Source: Isoetes taiwanensis (taxonomy: Eukaryota > Streptophyta > Lycopodiopsida > Isoetales > Isoetaceae). From it: a stretch of DNA of 64,000 bases. Under the pieces are notes generated by a model. The model was not told the origin of the DNA and searched no databases. It saw only the letters and a list, made by a program, of their open reading frames with translations. The DNA lies in contig JAJEKV010000165.1 in NCBI GenBank assembly GCA_021234155.1, forward strand, positions 932,001-996,000, written 5' to 3'. Made by a program: the position numbers and the translations under genes. Positions 21,001 through 31,658 of the stretch are shown one piece after another (the first letter of the stretch is position 1; each line of letters begins with the position of its first letter).

Positions 21001-22065
21001 TTACCAGATGCAGGAATTTACATCTGCGCGTAGTACCTCTGGTAAGGGAACATCTCTAGTCTCTTCCAAAGACCACTCCATAAGCTTATATTTTCCATCT
21101 GCGATATAGTCAATATATAACTTGTTCTTCCCAGCTTTGATACCGGAAATATAATGAGGACTGCCACCAAGTAAATCCACTTCAGCAAGTTTCCTTATCT
21201 CTATTCCTACATTATGAAGCTCCACTATGAATATTTTTATGGTGGAATAAAGGAATGCTTTTTCTATGAACAAAAGCTGTTCCTGAAATTCCACCATTAA
21301 GTTTTCGGTAAAGAAACTCGGATTAATGTGGCAAAGAGGAAACGCAGCAACATCTTGAAAAACACCTCCAGCTTCAAAATCATAGAAAACCAGTTTTGTC
21401 TTGGAACCATTTAAGGCATAACAGAGATTTCCTTTGACAATTGGAGCCTCCAAGCCATTTCCCTCACAGTCCATAGTAGCTCTAGTCCATTCATCTTTGT
21501 TGGAGTCGAAGGCCATGACAAAGCCATCTTGGGGTGCCAGACGGTAGTAGAAGAAGAGCAGAACCTTGTAAGAAGAACCTGTGCAATCCCTATTATCTAT
21601 CCAGACACTAGCAAGGTTCAGTGTTACATGATTTGGCTCCGACAAATTAAACAATGGATCTAGTGGTAACTTTTTTACAACTGGACCAGTCCAATAGTTG
21701 CTAGTTAACACCATAACTAGCTTGACAGGTTTGCTTCCTTCTTCTTGCTCGACTAATAAGTAAAGAAGGCGGTTTTCATGTAAACTAACCAATGATTCAA
21801 GCAGCCGCTTATACTTCGCTCTTCCATGATGTCGTAGAGATTGTGCATCCATTACAAAACTCATAGAAATCTCATACCATTCTTTGTTCACCAGAGCTCG
21901 TATGTGCAGGCCCTTTTTCTTGCGAATCCTAAGAATAGGGCATGGGTAAAAACGCTCCTTCAGGATCCATTTCTTCCATAATTTGCATACAAAGATAGCG
22001 CATCTCAGTTCTGGCAATTGCAGCTTCTCCAGGATCAGCACCACAACTTCTTCAGGGAGCTCCAT
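21001..22065 (-). CDS. F-box protein with kelch-like C-terminal region, intact 354 aa
   Basis: F-box proteins are the substrate-choosing subunit of SCF ubiquitin ligases; the F-box binds SKP1 and the C-terminal part binds the target. Residues about 2-40 (ELPEEVVVLILEKLQLPELR, then VCKLWKKWI) form the F-box. The rest, about 300 residues, has spaced Trp and hydrophobic beta-like segments (for example GFVMAFDSNKDEWTRA and VKGNLCYALNG) typical of the F-box/kelch-type beta-propeller, though no clean kelch repeat can be marked. The ATG at 22063-22065 precedes the F-box directly. There is no intron and no lesion, so this is the best intact gene in the window. The target is unknown. The neighbours are a PPR relic and a gypsy remnant. 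Confidence 0.9.
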   Translation of the reverse strand: MELPEEVVVLILEKLQLPELRCAIFVCKLWKKWILKERFYPCPILRIRKKKGLHIRALVNKEWYEISMSFVMDAQSLRHHGRAKYKRLLESLVSLHENRLLYLLVEQEEGSKPVKLVMVLTSNYWTGPVVKKLPLDPLFNLSEPNHVTLNLASVWIDNRDCTGSSYKVLLFFYYRLAPQDGFVMAFDSNKDEWTRATMDCEGNGLEAPIVKGNLCYALNGSKTKLVFYDFEAGGVFQDVAAFPLCHINPSFFTENLMVEFQEQLLFIEKAFLYSTIKIFIVELHNVGIEIRKLAEVDLLGGSPHYISGIKAGKNKLYIDYIADGKYKLMEWSLEETRDVPLPEVLRADVNSCIW

Positions 22066-22329
22066 CTACTAGTAGGCTCGCTTTGTACGCCCCAATACAA
22101 ATTTATTGCAAAACTAGAAAATTACCACCTTGGCTTCGGTGGGCAGTCCATGTGCTTGAAACTAAAGAGTGGGGCATCATGCATGGCGGCATAGAAAGTA
22201 TCTGCCGCTTAAGGGAGACCTTGAGGACGACCATATTTGTGTATACGAGTATGTACTCACGTAGTTGTCACACTATTCCCCTCTTACGGACGATGTTGAG
22301 TCTTCGAAGAAGCTGGAGCCAAAGTACTA

Positions 22330-22860
22330 AGACTTGGCTTGTCTGGATAACATGATGAAACTCGGCAATTTTATCAGGATGATTAATCAAATTTCTTCCG
22401 GTCACTTGGGGAATATCCTTCCCCATCAACCAAATAATAAAGTCGGCGCCATAGAAACTTGGAGTTCAAAATTTCTCGAACGTAAAATTCCTCATGATCA
22501 TCAATCTCGACAAATGGTGGAGATGGAGGTACTGGAATGGATTCACCATATAGAGTTCCAATAAAGAGACATGGAACACTCTCGGTGAAAGCTACAGACA
22601 AAAAGCAGCATTACCAACTCGTTCAATAATCTGATAGGCACCCAAAGCGCTGGTAGTCGAGCTTGTTACAGGGATGAGCTATCGGCAATTCCTGACACGG
22701 GAATCAAACAAAGTCACCAACTACAAAAGGAAGAGCATCTTGATGGTGTTGAGCTTGGGCCTGGAGAAGATGGTGTTGAAGATCATCCTGGAATGTGCAG
22801 AGCTTCTCGAGCTGGGCCTCGGCACTGAGCTTGATTGAGTCATATGAAGGGATTACCAAC
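22330..22860 (-). pseudogene. Ty3/gypsy chromovirus integrase C-terminus and chromodomain remnant
   Basis: On the minus strand about 22840-22690 reads SAEAQLEKLCTFQDDLQ, then QAQAQHHQDALPFVVGDFV, like the 'A...Q...A...VGD.V' region after the integrase core. The frame 22601-22383 gives PPSPPFVEIDDHEEFYVREI, then LNSKFLWRRLYYLVDGEGYS, a clear chromodomain ('Y.VE.IL.SR...L.YLV.W.GY') in which W has become G. Chromodomains direct chromovirus integration to marked chromatin. Stops between the pieces make it a fragment. No LTR was found beside it. Confidence 0.8.
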
Positions 22861-22959
22861 TGGTCTCTCGATTTATGTATTAATGACCATCAGTGTATCC
22901 GCCATAGTTTTGACATTGCGGCAGAAGAACAACCGGTTCAAATATATAGCGGATTGAGG

Positions 22960-23150
22960 CGCTTTGGCCAAAATTAATCCTCTATCGCACATAAAAAATG
23001 ATGCCCACATCCTCCCTAAAATCCCCCATAAAAACCCCCTCAAAATCCCCCTTTGGAATGGATATGATTTTCGGGGTATTTGGCCACAATCCCCCCTTTG
23101 TGATTTTGTAGATTAATATTCCCTTATTTCAATTTCTTTTATATCCCCCA
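22960..23150. repeat. C-rich dispersed repeat, inverted relative to 17.5 kb
   Basis: AAAATGATGCCCACATCCTCCC is the complement of the 17501-17536 segment. It is followed by runs of CCCCC-containing words (AAAATCCCCC, AAAACCCCCT), similar in style to the arms of the foldback element at 33.9 kb. Confidence 0.5.
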
Positions 23151-23275
23151 TTGCATATGCAATTTTCATACTCCTTTTCTCACAACTTTTGCTCATGCGT
23201 AGTTCCTCTAGGGTTAGTGGTAGAGGTTCAAGGGATGGGAGTCGACGGCGACCATTGTTGCAACAAAACGACACG

Positions 23276-25740
23276 TTCTAAGAGTCAAGTAAGTCAATGT
23301 GGCATATGCTGCACTTTTTTGTCCATTTCAATGGTTCATGTCCTTCAAGTTTCATATCTCGTTGCATCATAACTATTTGTTTTTGCCAATGTCGAGGTGC
23401 AATGTTGCAATTCGATATGTTGAGAGTAATGCTTAGTGTACTTTGATCGTTTTGTTCTATGGAGGCCATATTCGATATGACCTCCATGGAACATGATTTC
23501 ACATCTTTATGAGTTTCATAACTCTTAACATCTCGACGATGTCTTTTATATGCTCTGCACATATTGTTCTTTTGCTCGTTTGTTGGGCCAACTGAGAATG
23601 GATCTATTGGGCATGCTGGTATTTGCTTTATTGCTGAGGTAGCAATTTTCTTCAATCTTTTTTGGGCTTGATAGTCCCAGTGATATTCGGCTAAGGATCT
23701 TGTTTATTTCATCGTCAGGAAGCCCTTCTAAATTAGCTGGAGATAGCTTATTACAAAGATACACTTGATATGCATATAATGATCCGTAATGATGTTTCGT
23801 CTAATGATGTATATATAAGTTATAAATATTAAAACCAGGTAGTTCTACTAAACACTGTACACAAAATTTGAACCAATATAAAATGTGTACTGACCTTGAA
23901 CGACCTCTTTTCTTTATATTTGACAATTTCGCTTCATGTTCAATGGCAATTGTTGTAGCTTTCTGTTTATTGTCTGCCTTTGGATGGTCATTCCTGTTCC
24001 ATTTGAATATGTGATTGATGATACTGTATATATTAATGAATTTAGAAGGCGAGAATTAAATATCATACTCATAATAAATAAATATATAGAATTTGAACTA
24101 ATGTCGGACATATACTAACCTTGCACAAAATTTTTTGTCTGTGCTTGACGATTCTTGCTTATCTTCAAAATTGATATTCGTGTGCTTTTGTTTATTGTCT
24201 AGTCTTGGATGGTCAACCCTGATCCATTCAAACATTTCATTAGCAATATTATATGCGTCGGTAAATCCAGAAGGATTTTAAGTTTGTGATTCGCACCCTG
24301 AAGCTTCAAGCTCTATAGGTGTGGGAACTTGTTGATTTTCGATTTCTACGGTGGCTTTCTTAATTTTTTTCGAGCTTGGTATTCTCATTATTTTTTTTTT
24401 TGAAGAACTGTGTCAGCAATATATTAAAAGAATGGTAATGTTACAAAGCAAGTGAGGAGGAAGGAGAACTGCCCCAAAGAGACAGTGATACCTCGACACT
24501 CCACAACAACTGCAACTCTACTGCTGTACAAACTGACCATCACCATCTACCACACCCAAGAAGTCCCGCCAAATGGAAAACTTCCGCTCTACTAATCCCG
24601 GGAACACCAAAAAGCTTTGAAATAGCTTGTACTTGAGTCGAGGAATCAGAGAGGCTGCAGGCTGCTGAATCCCCTGAAAGATCCACAACCGCCGCCGCTT
24701 CCAAATCAACCACACCAACCAAGCCACGCACAGATGCAAGGCTTGCTGCCGTACGAGCGGCCAAACACCAGGATACACATGAAGCAGCAATTGTTGGCTA
24801 TTCAATCTCACCTGAAACAGAGCCCTGACCCAATCCCAGGCAACCTGCAAATGAGGGCATAACGGTATTCTCATTATTGCTCACAACGTCTCAAAACTTT
24901 TATTTTTTCATCAGGTAGAAGAATGTGTGAGATAATTGGACGTGGTCTGCTAAAAATGGAAGTGCACGGAATGTTGGCTAAATACAAAAATGAAAAGCGA
25001 GCAAATGAAATTTAATCGAGATGGCTATTACATAGTACCTACTTTGGACAATCATGCTTTTTCATGCTTGACGATTTTTCTCTATGTTCATGTCTCATAT
25101 CACAACTTTGTAATGTTTCATTGCTGCAAGCAAATGATGCAAATATCATTCTATTCTAACACATTTGCAGAAGATCAAATTGGATAATTGCTTACCTAGG
25201 AGTTTTCTTCAATTTTTTCTGAGTGTAGTACTTTTGTTGTTGTGGTGCCTCAGAACTTTTGCGGTCTCACTGGGTGCAACATCATTTGAGCTAACTAGGG
25301 GCATTAAAGTCACAAGTCCGATGTGAGAAATGCTAGTGAAATAATGAAATAAAAAAATGGAAACCCATTAAAAGTCAACTGTGAGAAAGTGAAATAGAAA
25401 AAAAAAAGTCAAGAAATGGAATTTGATTACGATGGCTATTAAATTGTGCTAACCTTGGGCGGCCCTTTTTTTTGGAACCGGTAGATTTTGGGCATGTTGG
25501 CCTTCAACATCATGACTCTCTAACACTTGAACCCTGTTAATGATGATCGAAAGAATCATACAATATTAGATCAGTATATTGCATTGCTCCACGAGTACAA
25601 ACTATTGTGATGGTCAATTTGTACCTAGGACGCTTAATTGACATGTTGATCGATTGATGGTACTTACAATCTCGGTTTTACTCGAGCAAATTTGATTTTG
25701 GACAATACTTCCAGATGCAACATTGTTCAACTAACATTCT
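23276..25740 (-). pseudogene. Unassigned multi-exon gene with repeated exons, decayed
   Basis: Several minus-strand segments are bounded by AG and GT sites and share a pattern. About 25700-25645: NNVASGSIVQNQICSSKTEI|gtaagt. About 25535-25453: VQVLESHDVEGQHAQN then LPVPKKRAAQ. About 25260-25195: EAPQQQKYYTQKKLKKTPR. About 24375-24125: IPSSKKIKKATVEIENQQVP, then EMFEWIRVDHPRLDNKQKH. About 24060-23890: INHIFKWNRNDHPKADNKQK. About 23764-23546: NKLSPANLEGLPDDEINKIL then SSPKKIEENCYL. The two 'W.R.DHP..DNKQK' exons are paralogous, as are the basic SSxKKIxK pieces. I do not recognise the family. Stops and an L1 insertion (24378-24878) show it is inactive. Exon assignments are by eye. Confidence 0.4.
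24378..24878 (-). mobile_element. 5'-truncated L1-type LINE insertion with 15-bp target duplication
   Basis: The 15-bp sequence GGTATTCTCATTATT occurs at 24378-24392 and 24864-24878. Between them lies a minus-strand insert ending in a poly-A tail (poly-T at 24391-24401). The insert encodes the C-terminal part of an L1 reverse transcriptase polyprotein: LHLCVAWLVWLIWKRRRLWI and FSIWRDFLGVVDGDG resemble the Trp-rich tail after the zf-RVT domain. Long target duplication, poly-A tail and 5' truncation are hallmarks of target-primed reverse transcription. It disrupts an exon of the repeated-exon gene. Confidence 0.88.
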
Positions 25741-26180
25741 TCAACTTCCTAGTTAATGGTGCATGTGAAAGAGCAAACATTAGAGCATATAACATCTTGA
25801 TCAATGCGTAGTTAAAACGAGGAAATATTCGAGACTTTTTTGGTAAGAAAGCAAGTCCATACTTACTAGGACTAGTTACTTACAAAGTTATATGTTGGAA
25901 AAAAAAAACCTCTCTCTAGAAGTGAGCAATCGAACGGATAGCCAAAAAAAATTCCTCTTTAGAATCTTAAAATTTTGAAGATTTTGAACTGATTTTTGAA
26001 ATGATATTTGTAAGCTTCCAATTATTTCGTTTGATATTTGCGGGCATATTTCTGGCATGGTTTGGCCAAGATTTCGCCCCCTGTATTGTATGTGAAACCG
26101 TAGTCAAATTGTATTTTTTGAGCGATTTTGAGTTGCTTGTTGGCCAGTCAAAGTAGCATTCCAAAATCGGCTCTGGGATG
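25741..26180. other. No gene seen
   Basis: AT-rich sequence upstream of the repeated-exon gene. A minus-strand frame (25967-26320) crosses a poly-T run and shows no domain. Confidence 0.4.
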
Positions 26181-26330
26181 CTTTTTTTTTTTTTTTTTTT
26201 TTTACTTGTGCATATATTAACGAGAGTTAAAAAGTGCAGAACAGGAATGTGCCTTGAATAACCTGCATGAAGCAAATCCAACCTATTGGGAATGATCTTC
26301 AAATCAATGTAGCAGGGCACTATATGCCTA
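26181..26330 (-). mobile_element. Possible LINE 3' end with long A-tail
   Basis: A run of 22 T at 26181-26202 is followed by TTGTGCATATATTAACGAGAG. In the minus sense this is TTAATATATGCAC and then poly-A, like the TTAATATATTGC plus poly-A end of the L1 insertion at 24.4 kb. No target duplication found, so the boundaries are open. Confidence 0.35.
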
Positions 26331-26910
26331 TGGACAAATCTATACTAAAGGAAAATGTCCAAAGGACATTATAATATTTCATTCTTCATGTCCTAGCATA
26401 TGTACTAACATTGCTAGATCACAACTAATTTAAGCTATATGCTAGGGGATTTGTCAAAGAACATAGCTAAACACTCTGGCATATTGTGCAGCATATTTTA
26501 CATGAGTTAAGAAATGGTAAACAGATGCCTAACTTTGTAACAAAGCAGAGCGTCAGAGCGTCAAAGCAGAGCATGCCCACGCTGCTTGTTGGGTTAGCCA
26601 ATATTTGGAAAACAAACTTGAACCTTGGGCTTCTGCAAGTGCATGCAAGTGCCTGCATAAGGCATTTTCAATCTGTTTGGGAAGAATCTATGAATGGCCT
26701 AAGGTAAAAACTTGGTCAATATAGTGGAAAAAGCCTTTAAGATAATGCAAGAAAGACCACTTAAATGTGGTAATACATAGACAAAATAAAAAAATGGAGA
26801 CATCAATAGTAATGCTCTAAATGTTAGGTTAACAAGAATAGGGCAAAATTCGTTTTTGGGAAATCCTTTTTCATATTTATGGCTGCCTGCGGCCTGTGCA
26901 TGCGCCCAGA
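26331..26910. other. No gene seen
   Basis: Short open frames only. A small AGCGTCAGAGCGTCAAAGCAGAGC word repeat occurs near 26550. Confidence 0.4.
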
Positions 26911-26914
26911 GATG

Positions 26915-27015
26915 AGCCTGGAGATAGTTTCGGAAGGATCTTTGTTGCCACAGCAGTTTCGGCAAGATCCTAGTTGCCACAGCAGTTTCGGCAAGATCCT
27001 TATTGCCACAGCACG
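26915..27015 (+). repeat. 33-bp minisatellite, three copies
   Basis: TTGCCACAGCAGTTTCGGCA, then AGATCCT, recurs at about 26941, 26969 and 27002, with a partial copy before (TTTCGGAAGGATCTTTG). On the minus strand it encodes repeated CGNKDL/AVATRILPKL words. Confidence 0.8.
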
Positions 27016-28617
27016 TAACTGAGAAAAAGAGGAGGCATTCCAGATGTAGCAGCCAATCAGCCACAGTGGCAAAGCCGGAATGATGGAATGAGATGCAGAT
27101 TAAAAAACTATGGCTGTTTCATAATATCTATCCAAGGCCAAAGAGGTGCAGAGTTTCTGGAAATATTAACCACGAATTCTAGCAAAAGTTTTTAGCTAAA
27201 AGCATGATTAAAAGCATGTGCTTCAAAGAAACATAGCTGAGGAAGAGTGTAGCATGCGCTTAGTAGCTTCTTCTGACACAGTTTGTCCAAGACACATTTA
27301 GATGGACACTTGATTTCCGATGAACGGAAACTTCAGGTATTTCTTTGTGTTTCTAGTTGCAGATTAATACATGATACATGAGCTTAGGAAAAGCCTCTTA
27401 CTATATGCTAGCATTAAGTTATTTTCGCTGCCTATATTTATACCATGAGGTTTATGCATCTAGCATCTCTGATGATATAAACAGAGTGCAAGTGAGTTAA
27501 AATAAGGGCCTTGATAAGCGTTACCTAACTCTCAAGGTTGTATATTGTACGTAATAGTCTGTTTGACATGTTTTTAAGCAGTAAGGCAGACTTTTTAGTA
27601 AATAAATAGACCTTAATGATGCCAAAGCACACATCTGAAAAAGGTTAGCAGATGTGAAATGTTTTGGTGTGCTTTTTTTCTTTCATTCATTCATTCTTAT
27701 TAAGCTGTTACTAATCAAGGGCAAAAGGTACAATGGGTGAGGGGCGAAAAGCCAAGAAATACCCAAAGTACCTTTTGGCCCTTGCATCATTACCGAGACT
27801 ATCGCTAATGTTTGCATGGTTGGCTGCAGGTACGTGATTTCTTCTCCCATTGTGCTCCTTTTGCTGTTATGGTGTGTTCTAGCTAAAACGGATGTTTGGA
27901 TAAAGAAAAAAGCTCGTGGATGTAACTGCCAATACAGGCTAGTTGATCACAAGTTTTTCAAGACTTTGAGTGGCAAATTACTAGGGAAAAGACTAGCTAT
28001 TATGATGCTACCACTTTCAAGCATTAGATATGGTTTGGTAACTGAAAATACCAAATGCAAAAGGAAAATATCGCATCCAGGTCTGTACATTAAATTTTGC
28101 GATGTGCTTTGACTGCAAAGTATATGAAAGGATGTAAGATGGCTTCATAAATATGTAAAACAGTAGTTTTCTATTACAGATTGACAATATGCATGATGTA
28201 ATGTATATGAGCTTTGACTAAGACACTGGTTTCTTTTAAAGAAAAAGATGCATCTTTGTGATGCAATGAAATCCAAAAAATGTGGATAGGGGTGCAACTC
28301 TTAGTAACTAGAAAAACGAGTTATGCATCATGGACGAATAGTGAAACAAATATAGATGCAAAGAAAATGAGAACGTGTTAGATTTACACAATGTTCTTAA
28401 AGATAAAATATTCAGAAGGTCTAGGTTATATGATTCTGAACATATGCATGTGTATAAGTATTCTGGCAATAGATTTTTGATTCAAGATGATGGTATGTTT
28501 CCATGGAAAAATGACATTAAGGGATTAAAAGTCAATAGACTTTGGACCACAGTTTGATGCACTGTCTTTTAGTCTGCTCGATTAATTGTACAGAATGATA
28601 AGGCTACTGAGGGATTG
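27016..28617. other. No recognised gene; one open frame with membrane-like start
   Basis: The plus-strand frame 27816-28112 reads SSPIVLLLLLWCVLAKTDVW and then a basic Cys-containing tail. It follows a TGCAG acceptor-like site at about 27828 and could be an exon, but I recognise no family. The 27715-27850 segment loosely resembles 37760-37890 (GGGCGA.AAGCCAAGA and TGCAGGTA words). CATTCATTCATTC at 27682 is a short microsatellite. Confidence 0.3.
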
Positions 28618-30290
28618 ACCGATGTAGCTTGGACTGCTAGTTGGTTGTTGCCTATGCTAGTTGTTCCCGGGTTTTTTTTTTTTTTTTTTTTGTGGTTTCT
28701 ATGTATGGCTTGAGAATGGAAGGATAAGAATGCATGCCCCTTTCTTCTTTGGGCAGGGGCGGCCTTCCAGGCAGGGGTTTATGGCGGATAAAGCTGAGAC
28801 GGCCATTGTAATGAACAAGGAACAAAAGACGTATACATAAAGAGAGCAGGAGTACCTAAACTACATCTCTTATTCCAAGTTAATAAAAATGTACAAAATT
28901 GTGGCCTTTTGTTCATGGAAAGACATGAATCAAAAGACACGTACAAAAATACTGTATAAATACATGTATAAACGTATATCTCGTTACTTAAGAACACCAT
29001 TGCCAAGGAGACAATAGTGTGGGTTTCATATGAGAAGGTTCTTAATGTCTTGTCATCATAGTCCTTAACCTTAGGGTCCATACATTCATGAATGCTTTTA
29101 AAGTGTAGAAACGTCAAGACTCCCAGTCTCGACACATCAAACAACTCTAGACTTGATCTTTGAAAGATCATGTTCATGTGTGGCCAACATGATGTCAATC
29201 CACAAATTCTTATGTCTTAATAAAACAAAATTTAAATTTCATTCTTAGGTTGTTCAAGAGTAAACAACATCCTTAAAAGAACCTTGCTATCATCTCGTCT
29301 AATGTCCTCATATGCTTTGCAAATTTTTTGTAAAATCATACACTCTTAGACTTAGCATATTCCTATAGTCCCATTAAAGGAACATAGATCCTTGACCATG
29401 ACAATTGCCAAGTGTCATAAAATTTCTTATGTTTTTTCAAAAAAATTCGACCGATGTAGCCTGGACTGCTAGTTGGTTGTTGCCTATGCTAGTTGTTCCC
29501 GGGTTTTTTTTTTTGTGGTTTCTATGTATGGCTTGAGAATGGAAGGATAAGAATGCATGCCCCTTTCTTCTTTGGGCAGGGGCGGCCTTCCAGGCAGGGG
29601 TTCCAATTCTTGAAATTAGCGTGTATGGCGGATAAAGCTGAGACGGCCATTGTAATGAACAAGGAACAAAAGACGTATACATAAAGAGAGCAGGAGTACC
29701 TAAACTACATCTCTTATTCCAAGTTAATAAAAATGTACAAAATTGTGGCCTTTTGTTCATGGAAAGACATGAACCAAAAGACACGTACAAAAATACTGTA
29801 TAAATACATGTATAAACGTATATCTCGTTACTTAAGAACACCATTGCCAAGGAGACAATAGTGTGGGTTTCATATGAGAAGGTTCTTAATGTCTTGTCAT
29901 CATAGTCCTTAACCTTAGGGTCCATACATTCATGAATGCTTTTAAAGTGTTGAAACGTCAAGACTCCCAGTCTCGACGCATCAAACAACTCTAGACTTGA
30001 TCTTTGAAAGATCATGTTCATGTGTGGCCAACATGATGTCAATCCACAAATTCTTATGTCTTAATAAAACAAAATTTAAATTTCATTCTTAGGTGGTTCA
30101 AGAGTAAACAACATCCTTAAAAGAACCTTGCTATCATCTCGTCTAATGTCCTCATATGCTTTGCAAATTTTTTGTAAAATCATACACTCTTAGACTTAGC
30201 ATATTCCTATAGTCCCATTAAAGGAACATAGATCCTTGACCATGACAATTGCCAAGTGTCATAAAATTTCTTATGTTTTTTCAAAAAAAT
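28618..30290 (+). repeat. Approximately 830-bp tandem duplication
   Basis: 28618-29448 is repeated at 29449-30290 at very high identity. Differences seen: poly-T of 19 versus 9 bases; a 21-bp segment (CCAATTCTTGAAATTAGCGTG) present only in copy 2; and single-base changes. The unit contains host flank, one LTR of the small LTR element and part of its interior. A long minus-strand frame (30042-29437 and its twin) is a by-product and has no domain I recognise. Confidence 0.93.
28807..28996 (-). repeat. Extra copy of the left LTR
   Basis: Same sequence as 29651-29840, preceded by the same GCCAT (28802-28806). It arose through the 830-bp duplication rather than by insertion. Confidence 0.8.
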
Positions 30291-30299
30291 TCGATTGTG

Positions 30300-30376
30300 C
30301 TTATTTTAAAAGAGGATTGAACTCTCAACCTTTAGGTAACTTTAACATTGCCTCTTAACCAACTTATAGAAGCGTT
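30300..30376 (-). other. tRNA-like sequence (tRNA relic or SINE head)
   Basis: On the minus strand AAGTTGGTTAAGAGG resembles a D-arm/A box. GAGAGTTCAATCCTCTT forms a five-pair T-arm with the B box GTTCAATCC. The spacing between them fits a tRNA, but the acceptor stem does not pair and the anticodon stem has a mismatch. Confidence 0.4.
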
Positions 30377-31434
30377 TATTAACGACATAAAAACTAGCTT
30401 TTAGCTTCAATATTTTCTTTTCCTTTACCCCCTTTTTGTCTTTTTTTTCTTCCCGGCGCTCAGTGGCAAATGCCTATTCGCAGTGACGCATTGAAAGCGC
30501 CAAGTCCTGGCTATGGCGAAATTCCGGCAACAAGGATGGCACCATAGTCTTCCTGCCTGATGGGCTCCGTATTTACTTACTGGTTCGTTTGCAACAATAG
30601 CCATGAGGGATGATGCTTAGAAATCCAGGATTCCAAATGTATCTTGATAAGTTCTTGCTTCTTTACCTTGAAATTTTGTAGATGTCATTGCGAATTTTAG
30701 CAATGAAATCTTCTTGGATCATCTTCCTTATTTTTCTCTGTAGGTGGAAGTGATCTGGGGCTGGGACATCTGCGATATTTTTTTTCCCCCAATTCTTAAT
30801 CCATTCAAAGATGGATGAAACTTCTGCATGTGACTTTTTTGTCAAATAAGGCAGATTCTTTTGCCCTATTATCCCTGCACTTATAGTTATTATTCCTGCA
30901 AGAGATTATGTGGCTGGCACTAGCAGATCGATGGGGCAGATCAATTCGAAACTAAAATCAAAAGGATGCATTTTCCAGAGCGACAATCTGGTGATCTGCA
31001 GAAGTTACAAAGCTATTCTGGAATCCTGGAGTCCAGAGTTGGAAGAGATATATTCACAACATAAATTCTTTTTTACTATTTCATGTTTTAGAGATCTAGT
31101 AAAGAGATCTCGACACAGCGATACAGATTCGTCTTAGCAGCCTTGTCTTATTTTATTTGCTTATGTCTTATTTTTCTCTTACCTTGTTTTGAACAATTAC
31201 TCATCCTTGCTTCGAATGTGCCCTTAGTTTCCTTATCTTATTTCAGCAAATGCTTATCAAATCGCCTTGCAAGCATTAGATGCATGCATCATCCTTAAAA
31301 TTCCTTAATCCTTAATGTGGTTCATTCTTAATATGTAGGAACAAACATGTAAGCTGTAAAAGCAATCTGTTTGCTGCAAACTTCTTAGATTTCTTAATTA
31401 ACCATAAAGGCACAACATCACAAGATCTTCTTGT
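30377..31434. other. Interior of the LTR element, no intact gene
   Basis: Besides the possible gag relic (minus 30845-30663), the plus-strand frame at 30910-31137 shows nothing recognisable. Direction and primer site imply this is the 5' internal part of the element. Confidence 0.4.
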
Positions 31435-31447
31435 GGCTCTGATACCA
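31435..31447 (-). other. Primer-binding site for tRNA-iMet
   Basis: The complement reads TGGTATCAGAGCC, the standard plant LTR-retrotransposon primer-binding site. It starts two to three bases inside the 31450-31653 LTR. Confidence 0.88.
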
Positions 31448-31658
31448 AATGCAAGGAACAAAAGACGTATACATAAAGAGAGCCGGAGTACTTAAACTAC
31501 ATCTCTTATTATCTCTTATTCCAAGTTAATAAAAATGTACAAAATTGTGGACTTTTGTTCATGTGAAAGGACATGAACCAAAAAACACGTACAAAAATAC
31601 TGTATAAATATATGTATAAACATATATCTCGTTTTGTCATAAGGTTCCTTACAGCCAT

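Larger units (their letters stand above)
29651..31653 (-). mobile_element. Small non-autonomous LTR retrotransposon (TRIM-like), about 2.0 kb
   Basis: The left LTR starts TGTAATGAACAAGG at 29651 and the right LTR ends GGTTCCTTACA at 31653, giving TGTAA...TTACA ends. A 5-bp target duplication GCCAT lies outside both (29646-29650 and 31654-31658). The LTR bodies share about 180 bp (29651-29835 and 31450-31653). Just inside the right LTR, GGCTCTGATACCA (31435-31447) is the complement of the plant tRNA-iMet primer-binding site TGGTATCAGAGCC, so the element is on the minus strand. The interior has no reverse transcriptase; a 60-codon basic minus frame (30845-30663, FHLQRKIRKMIQEDFIAKIR) may be a gag relic. 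The tandem duplication added a second left LTR at 28807-28996. Confidence 0.8.

Noticed and set aside
25967-26320. 117-codon minus-strand frame with a poly-Lys run
   Set aside because: The Lys run is the translated poly-A tail of a probable retro-insertion.
29437-30042. 201-codon minus-strand frame (and its twin at 28779-29198)
   Set aside because: It runs through an LTR and flank, is duplicated only because the segment is duplicated, and has no recognisable domain.
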